From Pullibacteroides sp964436335 (lineage in GTDB: Bacteria > Bacteroidota > Bacteroidia > Bacteroidales > P3): a DNA stretch of 9,179 nt. The stretch lies in contig CAYTCD010000071.1 of NCBI GenBank assembly GCA_964436335.1, forward strand, positions 1 through 9,179. Direction: 5' to 3'. Within the stretch, counting starts at the first letter, position 1; each line of letters starts with the position of its first letter. The translations under genes were made by a program, and so were the position numbers. The notes below the pieces were generated by a model. It ran no database searches, was not told where the DNA came from, and saw nothing but the letters and a program-made list of their open reading frames with translations. Of the stretch, positions 1-6,239 are shown in pieces.

Positions 1-55
1 TAACAGCTACGCAGGAGTTAGTGGTTCCCAGGTCGATTCCAATTATCTTTCCCAT
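1..55 (-). CDS. dnaK: DnaK (Hsp70 chaperone), N-terminal fragment
   Basis: The reverse strand from the ATG at 55-53 reads MGKIIGIDLGTTNSCVAV and then leaves the window. This is the N-terminus of DnaK: IDLGTTNSCVAV is the first phosphate-binding loop of the actin-like ATPase domain, which is nearly invariant in bacterial Hsp70. DnaK is the cytoplasmic ATP-driven chaperone that works with DnaJ and GrpE in protein folding and heat shock. Only 18 complete codons are present, so nothing can be said about the rest of the gene. It is transcribed divergently from cyuA. No clear Shine-Dalgarno precedes the start; the leader just upstream is A/T-rich, as usual in Bacteroidota. The match is short but very specific; a paralogous Hsp70 is the only realistic alternative. 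Confidence 0.95.
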   Translation of the reverse strand, partial: MGKIIGIDLGTTNSCVAV

Positions 56-106
56 GATTCATTTAGTTTTTCTATTTAACATTCGGAGTCCGTTCTCTCG
101 TGGAAC

Positions 107-127
107 GCTTTGCTTGTTCAGCAAAGC
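107..127. repeat. Inverted repeat at the predicted dnaK transcription start
   Basis: GCTTTGCT (107-114) and AGCAAAGC (120-127) are perfect 8-bp inverted arms around a 5-nt centre. The repeat overlaps the -7 element and the predicted start site of dnaK. It could be an operator or a 5'-end hairpin in the dnaK leader. It is followed by CTATGCC, a short motif also found beside a palindrome in the repeat array at 6053-6183, so it may instead be a remnant of that repeat family. Confidence 0.5.
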
Positions 128-154
128 CTATGCCAAAAAAAAAACGCTGACAAA
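122..154 (-). promoter_or_regulatory. Candidate dnaK promoter (Bacteroidota type)
   Basis: On the minus strand TTTG (154-151) is followed after 20 nt by TAGGCTTTG (130-122). This resembles the Bacteroidota consensus TTTG-N19-21-TAnnTTTG, but has one extra base between TA and TTTG. The predicted start of transcription is near 114, giving a leader of about 60 nt before the dnaK ATG. The spacer contains a run of ten T on this strand (135-144). No CIRCE operator (TTAGCACTC-N9-GAGTGCTAA) is visible. Confidence 0.5.
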
Positions 155-253
155 ATGACAGAATTGGTGATGGGAACGGAAAAAACAAAGGAGATGTTGG
201 CTGAAAATTACGACAGAGCGGCAGGCCGGTCCCTTATTCCGCCGCATTTTTCG

Positions 254-261
254 TAAATTTG
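254..261 (+). promoter_or_regulatory. Candidate cyuA-fba promoter, -7 element
   Basis: TAAATTTG fits the Bacteroidota -7 consensus TAnnTTTG exactly. No good TTTG is present 19-21 nt upstream, so the -33 element is degenerate. Transcription would start near 268, leaving a leader of roughly 57 nt before the ATG at 325. This argues against translation from the in-frame TTG at 259. Confidence 0.55.
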
Positions 262-270
262 CAAATCTGC

Positions 271-320
271 AGGCTTTGGCAGAGCGAGGGCCAAACTTGT
301 TTATGCTTATGCCGAGGCAA
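271..320 (+). repeat. Degenerate relative of the interspersed repeat in the cyuA leader
   Basis: This stretch contains, in order, GCAGAG, GGCCAA, CTTG and TATGCCGAGGC (308-318). The reverse complement of the array at 6053-6183 has the same order: GCAGAGGCCAAG, the palindrome ending in ACTTGG, then CTATGCCGAGGC. The match is broken by small insertions and the central palindrome is not intact, so it looks like a decayed copy in opposite orientation. The GAGG (314-317) that could act as a weak ribosome binding site for cyuA lies inside the matching motif. Confidence 0.45.
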
Positions 321-324
321 TAGA

Positions 325-1716
325 ATGAAGCAAATAAACGATAATACCATGTTGAGCGCAAAAAAGGTCAACAATATGTACAGCCTCTTGAAGAAAGAGG
401 TGGTTCCCGCCCTGGGCTGCACCGAACCCATCGCGGTGGCGTTGGCGGTGGCCAAGGCATCCGAAACCCTGCGGCAGACAACGGGGCAGAAGAACCTGCT
501 GCCCGAAAAAATCAAGGTCATCACAAGTCTTAATATCTACAAGAACGGCATGGGTGTGGGCATCCCCGGCACCGATATGACCGGTCTGTATATCGCCATC
601 GCCTTGGGCGCCATTGTGGGCGATTCCAAAAAAGAACTGGAAGTGCTCTCGGGCGTGAAGCCCACTCACGTGGAAACGGCAAAACGCTTTGTGGAAAAGG
701 GCGGGGTGGAGATAGAAGTTTCGGGCAAGGTAAACAAGGTCTATGCCGAAGCCGTCTGTATGGCGCAGGGACATTCGGCCCGCGCCGTGATTGAGGAAAC
801 GCATCAGAACATTGTGCTGGTGGAAGCCGACGGCAAGAAGCTCTTTGCCAAGAAAGCCGCCAAGGGGGGCGCAGATTCGGAAGAAGCCTTCTACGACATC
901 ACGATGGACGAAATTTACGAATTCGCCACCAAGCAACCCTTTAAGAAGATAGAATTCATCATCGGCGAGGCGGGGCTCAACAAAAAACTCTCCGACTACG
1001 GGCTCAAGCACCAAAGCGGCATGGGCATCGGCGCCACGCTCCTGCATTGGATGAAGGAACGCAAACTGTCGGGCACGAACTGTCTGGTGGAATACGCCAT
1101 GGCCTTGACCGCCGCCGCTTCCGACGCGCGTATGTCGGGAGCATTGTTGCCGGCCATGAGCAATTCGGGCAGCGGAAACCAAGGCATCACGGCCATGATG
1201 CCCGTGCTTGCCGTAGCCGAAAAAACCAAGGCGAGCCCCGAAAAATTAGCGCGCGCCTTGATACTGAGCAATCTCACGGCCATCCATATCAAACATGGCT
1301 TCGGCAGGCTCAGTGCGGCCTGCGGTTGCGTGGTGGCCTCCACCGGCGCGGCCTGTGGCGTGTGCTATCTGTTGGACGGCAACGGCGAGCAAGTAAAATA
1401 CGCCATCAAGAACATGATAGGCAACCTTACCGGTATGGTGTGCGACGGCGCCAAATTAGGCTGCGCGCTCAAGGTGGCTTCGGGCACGAGCGCGGCCATG
1501 CAGGCGGCCATCTTGGCCAAAGAAAACGTTTATGTGCCCGGCTCCAACGGCATTATCGAAGACGATGTGGAACGCACCATCGCCAATATCGGCAGAATCG
1601 CTTCCGATGCCATGAACCAGGCCGATGAGGTGATACTCGACATCATGGTGAACAAACAAGCCGGTAAAGGCAAAAAGAAAGCCGCTCCCCGAAAAGCGGC
1701 ATCGAGAAGAAAGTAA
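325..1716 (+). CDS. cyuA: L-cysteine desulfidase / UPF0597 family protein
   Basis: The 463-residue protein belongs to the CyuA/YhaM (UPF0597) family, related to the alpha domain of iron-sulfur L-serine dehydratases. Characterised members are cytoplasmic [4Fe-4S] enzymes that split L-cysteine into pyruvate, ammonia and sulfide. Visible family marks are PALGCTEP (Cys32) near the N-terminus, NSGSGNQG (residues 280-287), a cysteine cluster at 333, 335, 344 and 347, and Cys373/Cys380; some of these cysteines probably hold the cluster. ATG325 is chosen because it has GAGG seven bases upstream and lies downstream of the likely promoter; ATG349 is the main alternative. The C-terminus is odd: the last 17 residues (GKGKKKAAPRKAASRRK) contain nine Lys/Arg. 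The gene is probably co-transcribed with the aldolase 20 bp downstream. Family assignment is firm; the exact substrate (cysteine or serine) is inferred. Confidence 0.9.
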   Translation: MKQINDNTMLSAKKVNNMYSLLKKEVVPALGCTEPIAVALAVAKASETLRQTTGQKNLLPEKIKVITSLNIYKNGMGVGIPGTDMTGLYIAIALGAIVGDSKKELEVLSGVKPTHVETAKRFVEKGGVEIEVSGKVNKVYAEAVCMAQGHSARAVIEETHQNIVLVEADGKKLFAKKAAKGGADSEEAFYDITMDEIYEFATKQPFKKIEFIIGEAGLNKKLSDYGLKHQSGMGIGATLLHWMKERKLSGTNCLVEYAMALTAAASDARMSGALLPAMSNSGSGNQGITAMMPVLAVAEKTKASPEKLARALILSNLTAIHIKHGFGRLSAACGCVVASTGAACGVCYLLDGNGEQVKYAIKNMIGNLTGMVCDGAKLGCALKVASGTSAAMQAAILAKENVYVPGSNGIIEDDVERTIANIGRIASDAMNQADEVILDIMVNKQAGKGKKKAAPRKAASRRK

Positions 1717-1736
1717 AAACCCAAAAACAAACCGCT

Positions 1737-2729
1737 ATGACAAGTTACAAGGAACTGGGGTTGGTGAACACCCGCGAACTCTTCCGCAAGGCGATGGAAG
1801 GCCGGTATGCCATTCCGGCGTTCAACTTTAACAATATGGAACAGTTGCAGGCCATCGTGCAGGCTTGCGCCGAAACCAAATCTCCCGTGATACTGCAGGT
1901 TTCCAAGGGAGCGCGGCAATACGCCAACCAGACCATGCTGCGCTATATGGCGCAAGGCGCGGTGGAATACGCCAAAGAACTGGGCGTAAACGTGCCCATC
2001 GTGCTGCACCTCGACCACGGCGATAGTTTTGAACTCTGCCGCGACTGCATCGAAACCGGCTTCTCGTCGGTGATGATAGACGGCTCGCACCTGCCTTACG
2101 AAGAAAACATAGCCCTCACCAAAAAAGTGGTGGAATACGCCCATCAGTACGATGTTACCGTAGAAGGCGAACTGGGCGTGCTGGCGGGCATCGAAGACGA
2201 AGTGCAGGCCGAACACCACACCTACACCCGTCCCGAAGAAGTGGAAGACTTTTTGAAGCATACCGGCGTGGATTCGCTGGCTATCTCGATTGGAACCTCG
2301 CACGGGGCCAACAAGTTCAAGCCCGACCAATGCACGCGCAACGCCGACGGCCTGTTGGTTCCGCCGCCCCTGCGCTTTGATATTCTCGAAGAAGTGGAAA
2401 AACGCATTCCGGGATTCCCCATCGTGTTGCACGGCGCCAGCAGTGTGCCGCAGAACCTGGTGTCGGTCATCAACCGCTATGGCGGCGATTTGAAAGACGC
2501 CATCGGTATTCCGGAAGACCAGTTGCGCCAAGCCGCTTCTTCGGCGGTATGCAAGATCAATATCGACAGCGACGGCCGTCTTGCCATGACCGCCGCCGTG
2601 CGCGAAGTGCTGGTGAACAAGCCCTCCGAATTCGACCCTCGGAAATATCTCGGCCCGGCGCGCGAAAGCCTCAAGAAGTTGTATATGCACAAGATTGTAA
2701 ACGTATTGGGAAGCAACAACCGGATCTAA
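1737..2729 (+). CDS. fba: Class II fructose-1,6-bisphosphate aldolase
   Basis: This 330-residue protein is a zinc-dependent class II aldolase, which interconverts fructose-1,6-bisphosphate with dihydroxyacetone phosphate and glyceraldehyde-3-phosphate in glycolysis and gluconeogenesis. The TIM-barrel motifs are all present: PAFNFNN near residue 30, HLDHGDS with catalytic Asp93 and zinc ligand His94, VEGELG (Glu143/Glu145) followed by an acidic GIEDE loop, SIGTSHG with His189, LHGASS with His232, and KINIDSD (Asn275, Asp277) in the substrate-phosphate and Schiff-less active site. Length and completeness are normal for the family. The ATG follows the cyuA stop by 20 bp with no separate promoter visible, so it is probably read from the cyuA promoter and ends at the hairpin just downstream. 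A tagatose-bisphosphate aldolase is the main alternative, but a glycolytic role is more likely. Confidence 0.93.
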   Translation: MTSYKELGLVNTRELFRKAMEGRYAIPAFNFNNMEQLQAIVQACAETKSPVILQVSKGARQYANQTMLRYMAQGAVEYAKELGVNVPIVLHLDHGDSFELCRDCIETGFSSVMIDGSHLPYEENIALTKKVVEYAHQYDVTVEGELGVLAGIEDEVQAEHHTYTRPEEVEDFLKHTGVDSLAISIGTSHGANKFKPDQCTRNADGLLVPPPLRFDILEEVEKRIPGFPIVLHGASSVPQNLVSVINRYGGDLKDAIGIPEDQLRQAASSAVCKINIDSDGRLAMTAAVREVLVNKPSEFDPRKYLGPARESLKKLYMHKIVNVLGSNNRI

Positions 2730-2747
2730 AAAGTCCGCCCCGCTGCG

Positions 2748-2782
2748 AAAGCCCCTGTTCCGTTTTTCGGAACAGGGGCTTT
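2748..2782 (+). terminator. Rho-independent terminator after fba
   Basis: AAAGCCCCTGTTCCG (2748-2762) and its exact reverse complement (2768-2782) form a perfect 15-bp stem with a TTTTT loop, followed by a short T-rich stretch (TATTTT). It starts 18 bp after the fba stop codon and would end the cyuA-fba transcript. Confidence 0.9.
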
Positions 2783-2849
2783 TATTTTCGGATAGACGAG
2801 GTGAAGAATATTCATACCGCTGACTTTTAGAAATTGGCGTGGCCGGCAT

Positions 2850-2880
2850 AAAAAAAGGCTCCCGTCGGGAGCCTTTTTTT
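2850..2880. terminator. Bidirectional terminator between convergent genes
   Basis: GGCTCCC (2857-2863) and GGGAGCC (2867-2873) pair around a 3-nt loop, with seven A before and seven T after. The symmetry gives a hairpin plus U-tract on either strand. It lies 20 bp beyond the stop of the minus-strand dehydrogenase gene, its likely main user, and backs up the fba terminator on the plus strand. The 67 bp between the two hairpins show nothing recognisable. Confidence 0.88.
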
Positions 2881-2900
2881 ATTGGATGGCTTTTGTTGTA

Positions 2901-4109
<1,209 letters not shown>

Positions 4110-4145
4110 TTTTTTCTTGTTGTTTTAAGGTTCAAACCTGTTTAC

Positions 4146-4160
4146 CGCCCGCATCGGGCG
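4146..4160 (-). promoter_or_regulatory. Short GC hairpin at the 5' end of the dehydrogenase mRNA
   Basis: CGCCCG and CGGGCG (4146-4151 and 4155-4160) pair around a 3-nt centre. The hairpin lies immediately downstream of the predicted transcription start (about 4163) on the minus strand and 36 nt before the ATG. It could stabilise the mRNA or bind a regulator. No riboswitch fold is recognised. Confidence 0.4.
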
Positions 4161-4169
4161 TACCAACTG

Positions 4170-4199
4170 CAAAGGTAATCGAATTAAGGGAAACACACA
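4170..4199 (-). promoter_or_regulatory. Candidate promoter of the dehydrogenase gene
   Basis: On the minus strand TACCTTTG (4177-4170) fits the -7 consensus TAnnTTTG exactly. A weaker TGTG (4199-4196) lies 18 nt upstream in place of the -33 TTTG. The start site would be near 4163, with a leader of about 54 nt. Confidence 0.6.
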
Positions 4200-4230
4200 G
4201 CGGCGTTGAGGAGGTTTAGGCGGCTTTTTG

Positions 4231-4268
4231 GGTACAAAAACTTGCCGATATCGGCAAGTTTTTGTACC
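4231..4268. promoter_or_regulatory. Perfect 38-bp palindrome, likely operator of the fic gene
   Basis: The left half GGTACAAAAACTTGCCGAT (4231-4249) is followed at once by its exact reverse complement (4250-4268), with no spacer or mismatch. It covers the predicted -33 element and most of the -7 element of the downstream Fic gene. Although its inner part (stem plus T5) resembles a terminator, it sits between divergent genes, where no transcript needs ending. The Fic protein carries an N-terminal DNA-binding domain, so an autoregulatory operator is the simplest reading. It is also about 70 bp upstream of the predicted start of the divergent dehydrogenase transcript and might affect that promoter. 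Confidence 0.8.
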
Positions 4269-4272
4269 TTTA
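4241..4272 (+). promoter_or_regulatory. Candidate fic promoter inside the palindrome
   Basis: CTTG (4241-4244) and TACCTTTA (4265-4272) are separated by 20 nt and match the Bacteroidota TTTG / TAnnTTTG pattern with one mismatch each. Transcription would start near 4279, about 26 nt before the ATG. Both elements overlap the palindrome, so a bound protein would block polymerase. Confidence 0.55.
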
Positions 4273-4293
4273 CCTAACAAATTACTCGAAAAT

Positions 4294-4303
4294 CTTGCCG
4301 ATA
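4294..4303 (+). promoter_or_regulatory. Third copy of the palindrome core next to the fic start codon
   Basis: CTTGCCGATA repeats exactly the ten bases at 4241-4250 of the palindrome, in direct orientation and 53 bp further on. It lies between the predicted transcription start and the ATG at 4305. It may be an extra half-site for the regulator that binds the palindrome. As mRNA it could also pair with the complementary half of the palindrome only if transcription began upstream. Confidence 0.55.
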
Positions 4304-4304
4304 G

Positions 4305-5195
4305 ATGGAGTTCATTTCAGTAACAGAATGGGCGGAGATGCATGGTGTTGCGGTGCGCACGGCCCGCAATTATTGCGCGCAGGGTAAAATCGAGGGGGCT
4401 TATCTTGTGGGCAAGACCTGGAATATCCCTGCCGATGCCGGGTTGCCGGAACGTAAGAAAAAACGCCCGGAACCGCCCTTGCTCAAAGTGCTGCGGGAAC
4501 AAAAGGAGGGGAAGGTAAAAGGCGGGATATATCATCGTGTTCAGATAGACCTTACCTACAACTCCAACCATATCGAAGGCAGCCGCCTAACCCACGACCA
4601 GACACGCTATATTTTTGAAACGAACACCATCGGTATCGAGGCCGAAGCGGTCAATGTGGATGATATTATCGAAACCACCAATCATTTCCGCGCCATCGAC
4701 CGTATCCTTGCCGATACGGAAAAGCCTCTCACCGAAGCCTATATCAAGCAGCTGCACCGGATATTGAAATCCGGAACTTCGGACGAGCGCAAGGATTGGT
4801 TCATGGTGGGAGATTACAAGAAGTTGCCGAATGAGGTGGGGGGCAACGATACGGTAAGTCCGGAAGACGTGCATCGGGAAATGAAAGCGTTGTTGAAGGA
4901 TTATAACGCCAAGAAACATCCTGCCTTTGAGGACATCATCGACTTTCATTACCGTTTTGAGCGTGTCCACCCGTTTCAGGACGGCAACGGACGTGTGGGG
5001 CGTTTGATAATGTTCCGTGAATGTCTCCGCTACGGCTATGTGCCTTTCATTATCACGGATGCCCTGAAGATGTTTTACTACCGTGGCCTGCAACATTGGC
5101 CAAGGGTGAAGGGCTATCTGCTGGATACCTGTCTGACGGCGCAGGATAACTTTAAATCCGTACTCGATAAATTCAGGATAAAGTATGAGCCTTGA
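4305..5195 (+). CDS. Fic-family protein AMP-transferase with N-terminal DNA-binding domain
   Basis: The 296-residue protein has a complete Fic motif, HPFQDGNGRVGR (222-233), with catalytic His222 and the anion-binding GNGR loop. Fic enzymes transfer AMP (sometimes another phosphate-containing group) from a nucleotide to a hydroxyl side chain of a target protein. NSNHIEGS (86-93) supplies the inhibitory motif SxxxEG, with Glu91 expected to block ATP binding, so this is a class II, self-inhibited Fic. Residues 1-45 form a small MerR/excisionase-like helix-turn-helix domain (VTEWAEMHGVAVRTARNYC, then a wing ending VGKTWNIPADA). A basic linker near 50-55 joins the two parts. No membrane segment is seen. 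No separate antitoxin gene is adjacent. The palindrome over its promoter suggests that it represses itself; the AMPylation target is unknown. Confidence 0.92.
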   Translation: MEFISVTEWAEMHGVAVRTARNYCAQGKIEGAYLVGKTWNIPADAGLPERKKKRPEPPLLKVLREQKEGKVKGGIYHRVQIDLTYNSNHIEGSRLTHDQTRYIFETNTIGIEAEAVNVDDIIETTNHFRAIDRILADTEKPLTEAYIKQLHRILKSGTSDERKDWFMVGDYKKLPNEVGGNDTVSPEDVHREMKALLKDYNAKKHPAFEDIIDFHYRFERVHPFQDGNGRVGRLIMFRECLRYGYVPFIITDALKMFYYRGLQHWPRVKGYLLDTCLTAQDNFKSVLDKFRIKYEP

Positions 5196-5251
5196 ATCCT
5201 TTTTTCCAGACGATTTTGCTTTCTGTTTCTTGTTTTGGCAGAAAGACGGGA

Positions 5252-5283
5252 TTTTTCTCTGTGGGCAATTTGCACTATCTTCA
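5252..5283 (+). promoter_or_regulatory. Weak candidate surE promoter
   Basis: TATCTTCA (5276-5283) matches six of eight positions of TAnnTTTG-type elements and has a TTTT 20 nt upstream (5252-5255). The 108 bp between the fic stop and surE, with an A-rich leader right before the ATG, leave room for a promoter. The evidence is weak, and read-through from fic is possible. Confidence 0.35.
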
Positions 5284-5303
5284 CATTTTTAAAACCGACA
5301 ACG

Positions 5304-6056
5304 ATGAGAATTTTAGTGGTCAACGACGACGGGATTTTCGCTCCCGGTATAAAACATCTGGCATCCATCGCCGCCAAGTTCGGCGAAGTGGTGGTGGTGG
5401 CGCCCGACAGCCCGCGCTCGGGGCAGTCGCATGCGGTAACCTTGGTGCAGCCACTCCGCCTCAACGAAGCGGGGCAGGAGGGCAACATCCGCTATTTCAG
5501 CTGTAGCGGAACGCCTGCCGATTGTGTAAAGCTGGCCATCAAGGTGGTGTATGGCGGCCAACTTCCCGATTATATCTTTTCGGGCATCAACCACGGCAGC
5601 AATGCTTCTTCCAATGCCGTGTATTCGGGCACGGTGGCGGGCATGATGGAAGCCGCCCTGACCGGCGTTCCCTCCGTGGCGTTCTCGCTTACCGACCACT
5701 CGCTCAAGGCCGATTTTTCGCCCTTTCTGCCCTATGTGGAAAAAATCATGGCGACCTGCATCCGGTCGGGTCAGAAGAATATCTGCTGGAACGTGAACTG
5801 CCCCGACCGGGCGGATCTCAAAGGCATCAAGGTATGTCGCCAGGCCAAGGCGTTCTGGGACGAAGACGCCGTGGAACGCACTGACCCGGCACGCCGCAAG
5901 TACTATTGGCTTATGGGCGATTTCATCAACCAAGACAAGGGAACGGATCACGATCTGTTTTATCTCGATGAAGGGTACATCACCCTGACGCCCTTTCATT
6001 TCGACTGGACGGATTATCCCGAACTGGAACGCCTGCGGAATTGCCGTTTCGAATAG
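5304..6056 (+). CDS. surE: 5'/3'-nucleotidase SurE
   Basis: The 250-residue protein is SurE, a metal-dependent phosphatase that removes the phosphate from 5'- and 3'-nucleoside monophosphates in the cytoplasm and is linked to survival in stationary phase. It starts with the family's hallmark MRILVVNDDG, in which Asp8 and Asp9 bind the divalent metal. APDSPRSGQSH supplies Ser39, and SGINHGSN supplies Asn96, the remaining metal ligands. YSGTVAGMMEA and GYITLTP are also typical. ATG5304 is chosen because homologues begin directly at this motif; the in-frame ATG at 5235 would add 23 residues with no family match. Length is normal and the C-terminus appears complete. The TAG stop is the first part of the repeat array that follows, so the repeat joins the gene exactly at its end. 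Confidence 0.95.
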   Translation: MRILVVNDDGIFAPGIKHLASIAAKFGEVVVVAPDSPRSGQSHAVTLVQPLRLNEAGQEGNIRYFSCSGTPADCVKLAIKVVYGGQLPDYIFSGINHGSNASSNAVYSGTVAGMMEAALTGVPSVAFSLTDHSLKADFSPFLPYVEKIMATCIRSGQKNICWNVNCPDRADLKGIKVCRQAKAFWDEDAVERTDPARRKYYWLMGDFINQDKGTDHDLFYLDEGYITLTPFHFDWTDYPELERLRNCRFE

Positions 6057-6183
6057 TCCAAGTAAACTTGGCCTCTGCGCTCGGCTTGACGCAAAGGTTG
6101 GTTTTCAACCGACCTTTGCTCGCCTCGGCATAGTCCAAGTAAACTTGGCCTCTGCGCTCGGCTTGACGCAAAGGTTGGATTTT
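6053..6183. repeat. Modular palindromic repeat array, about 1.7 units of 77 bp
   Basis: A 49-bp segment at 6053-6101 recurs without mismatch at 6130-6178, and both copies continue into TTTTC with one inserted A in the second. The unit is modular. P1 is CCAAGTAAACTTGG (6058-6071 and 6135-6148), a perfect 6-bp inverted repeat. L1 is a linker CCTCTGCGCTCGGCTT. P2 (6091-6119) pairs GCAAAGGTTGGTT with AACCGACCTTTGC, one T-G mismatch, loop TTC. L2 is TCGCCTCGGCATAGT. The order is tail of L2, P1, L1, P2, L2, P1, L1, half of P2. Both linkers share a CTCGGC core. This looks like a non-coding interspersed intergenic element comparable in style to BIME/REP arrays. It fills the surE to lipoprotein gap. 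Short reading frames across it are not real genes. Confidence 0.9.
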
Positions 6184-6202
6184 CTGGCAAATAGAAAATG
6201 TC

Positions 6203-6210
6203 TATCTTTG
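6203..6210 (+). promoter_or_regulatory. Promoter -7 element of the lipoprotein-DUF5723 operon
   Basis: TATCTTTG is a perfect TAnnTTTG element. The -33 position (about 6180-6183, TTTT) falls at the very end of the repeat array. Transcription would start near 6217, leaving a short A-rich leader (AAAGCAAAAAC) before the ATG at 6240. Confidence 0.72.
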
Positions 6211-6239
6211 TGGTTTTGTTGCATCTTTAAAGCAAAAAC

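Noticed and set aside
259..324. N-terminal extension of cyuA from a TTG at 259
   Set aside because: The TTG lies within the TAAATTTG promoter element, upstream of the predicted transcript start, and the added residues do not match the family.
56..324. CIRCE heat-shock operator upstream of dnaK
   Set aside because: No match to TTAGCACTC-N9-GAGTGCTAA on either strand; only the unrelated GCTTTGCT/AGCAAAGC repeat is present.
1530..2849. Long minus-strand open frame of 439 codons antisense to cyuA and fba
   Set aside because: It overlaps two clearly conserved genes and both downstream hairpins, and its translation shows no recognisable domain; it is a shadow of the strong codon bias on the plus strand.
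4231..4268. Palindrome as a rho-independent terminator
   Set aside because: The inner stem with T5 fits the form, but the flanking genes are divergent and no transcript ends here; overlap with a promoter favours an operator.
5175..5205. Terminator after the Fic gene (AGGAT...ATCCT followed by T-rich sequence)
   Set aside because: The stem is only five A/T-containing pairs with a 16-nt loop and includes the stop codon; too weak to call.
5235..5303. N-terminal extension of SurE from the ATG at 5235
   Set aside because: SurE proteins start directly at the NDDG strand; the added 23 residues have no family match and overlap the possible promoter.
5980..6171. Small minus-strand reading frame across the repeat array
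   Set aside because: It consists mostly of the direct repeat and the antisense of the surE end; the peptide is internally repeated only because the DNA is.
6053..6183. CRISPR array
   Set aside because: Only two copies, a spacer that is itself palindromic and related to the repeat, and no cas genes nearby.
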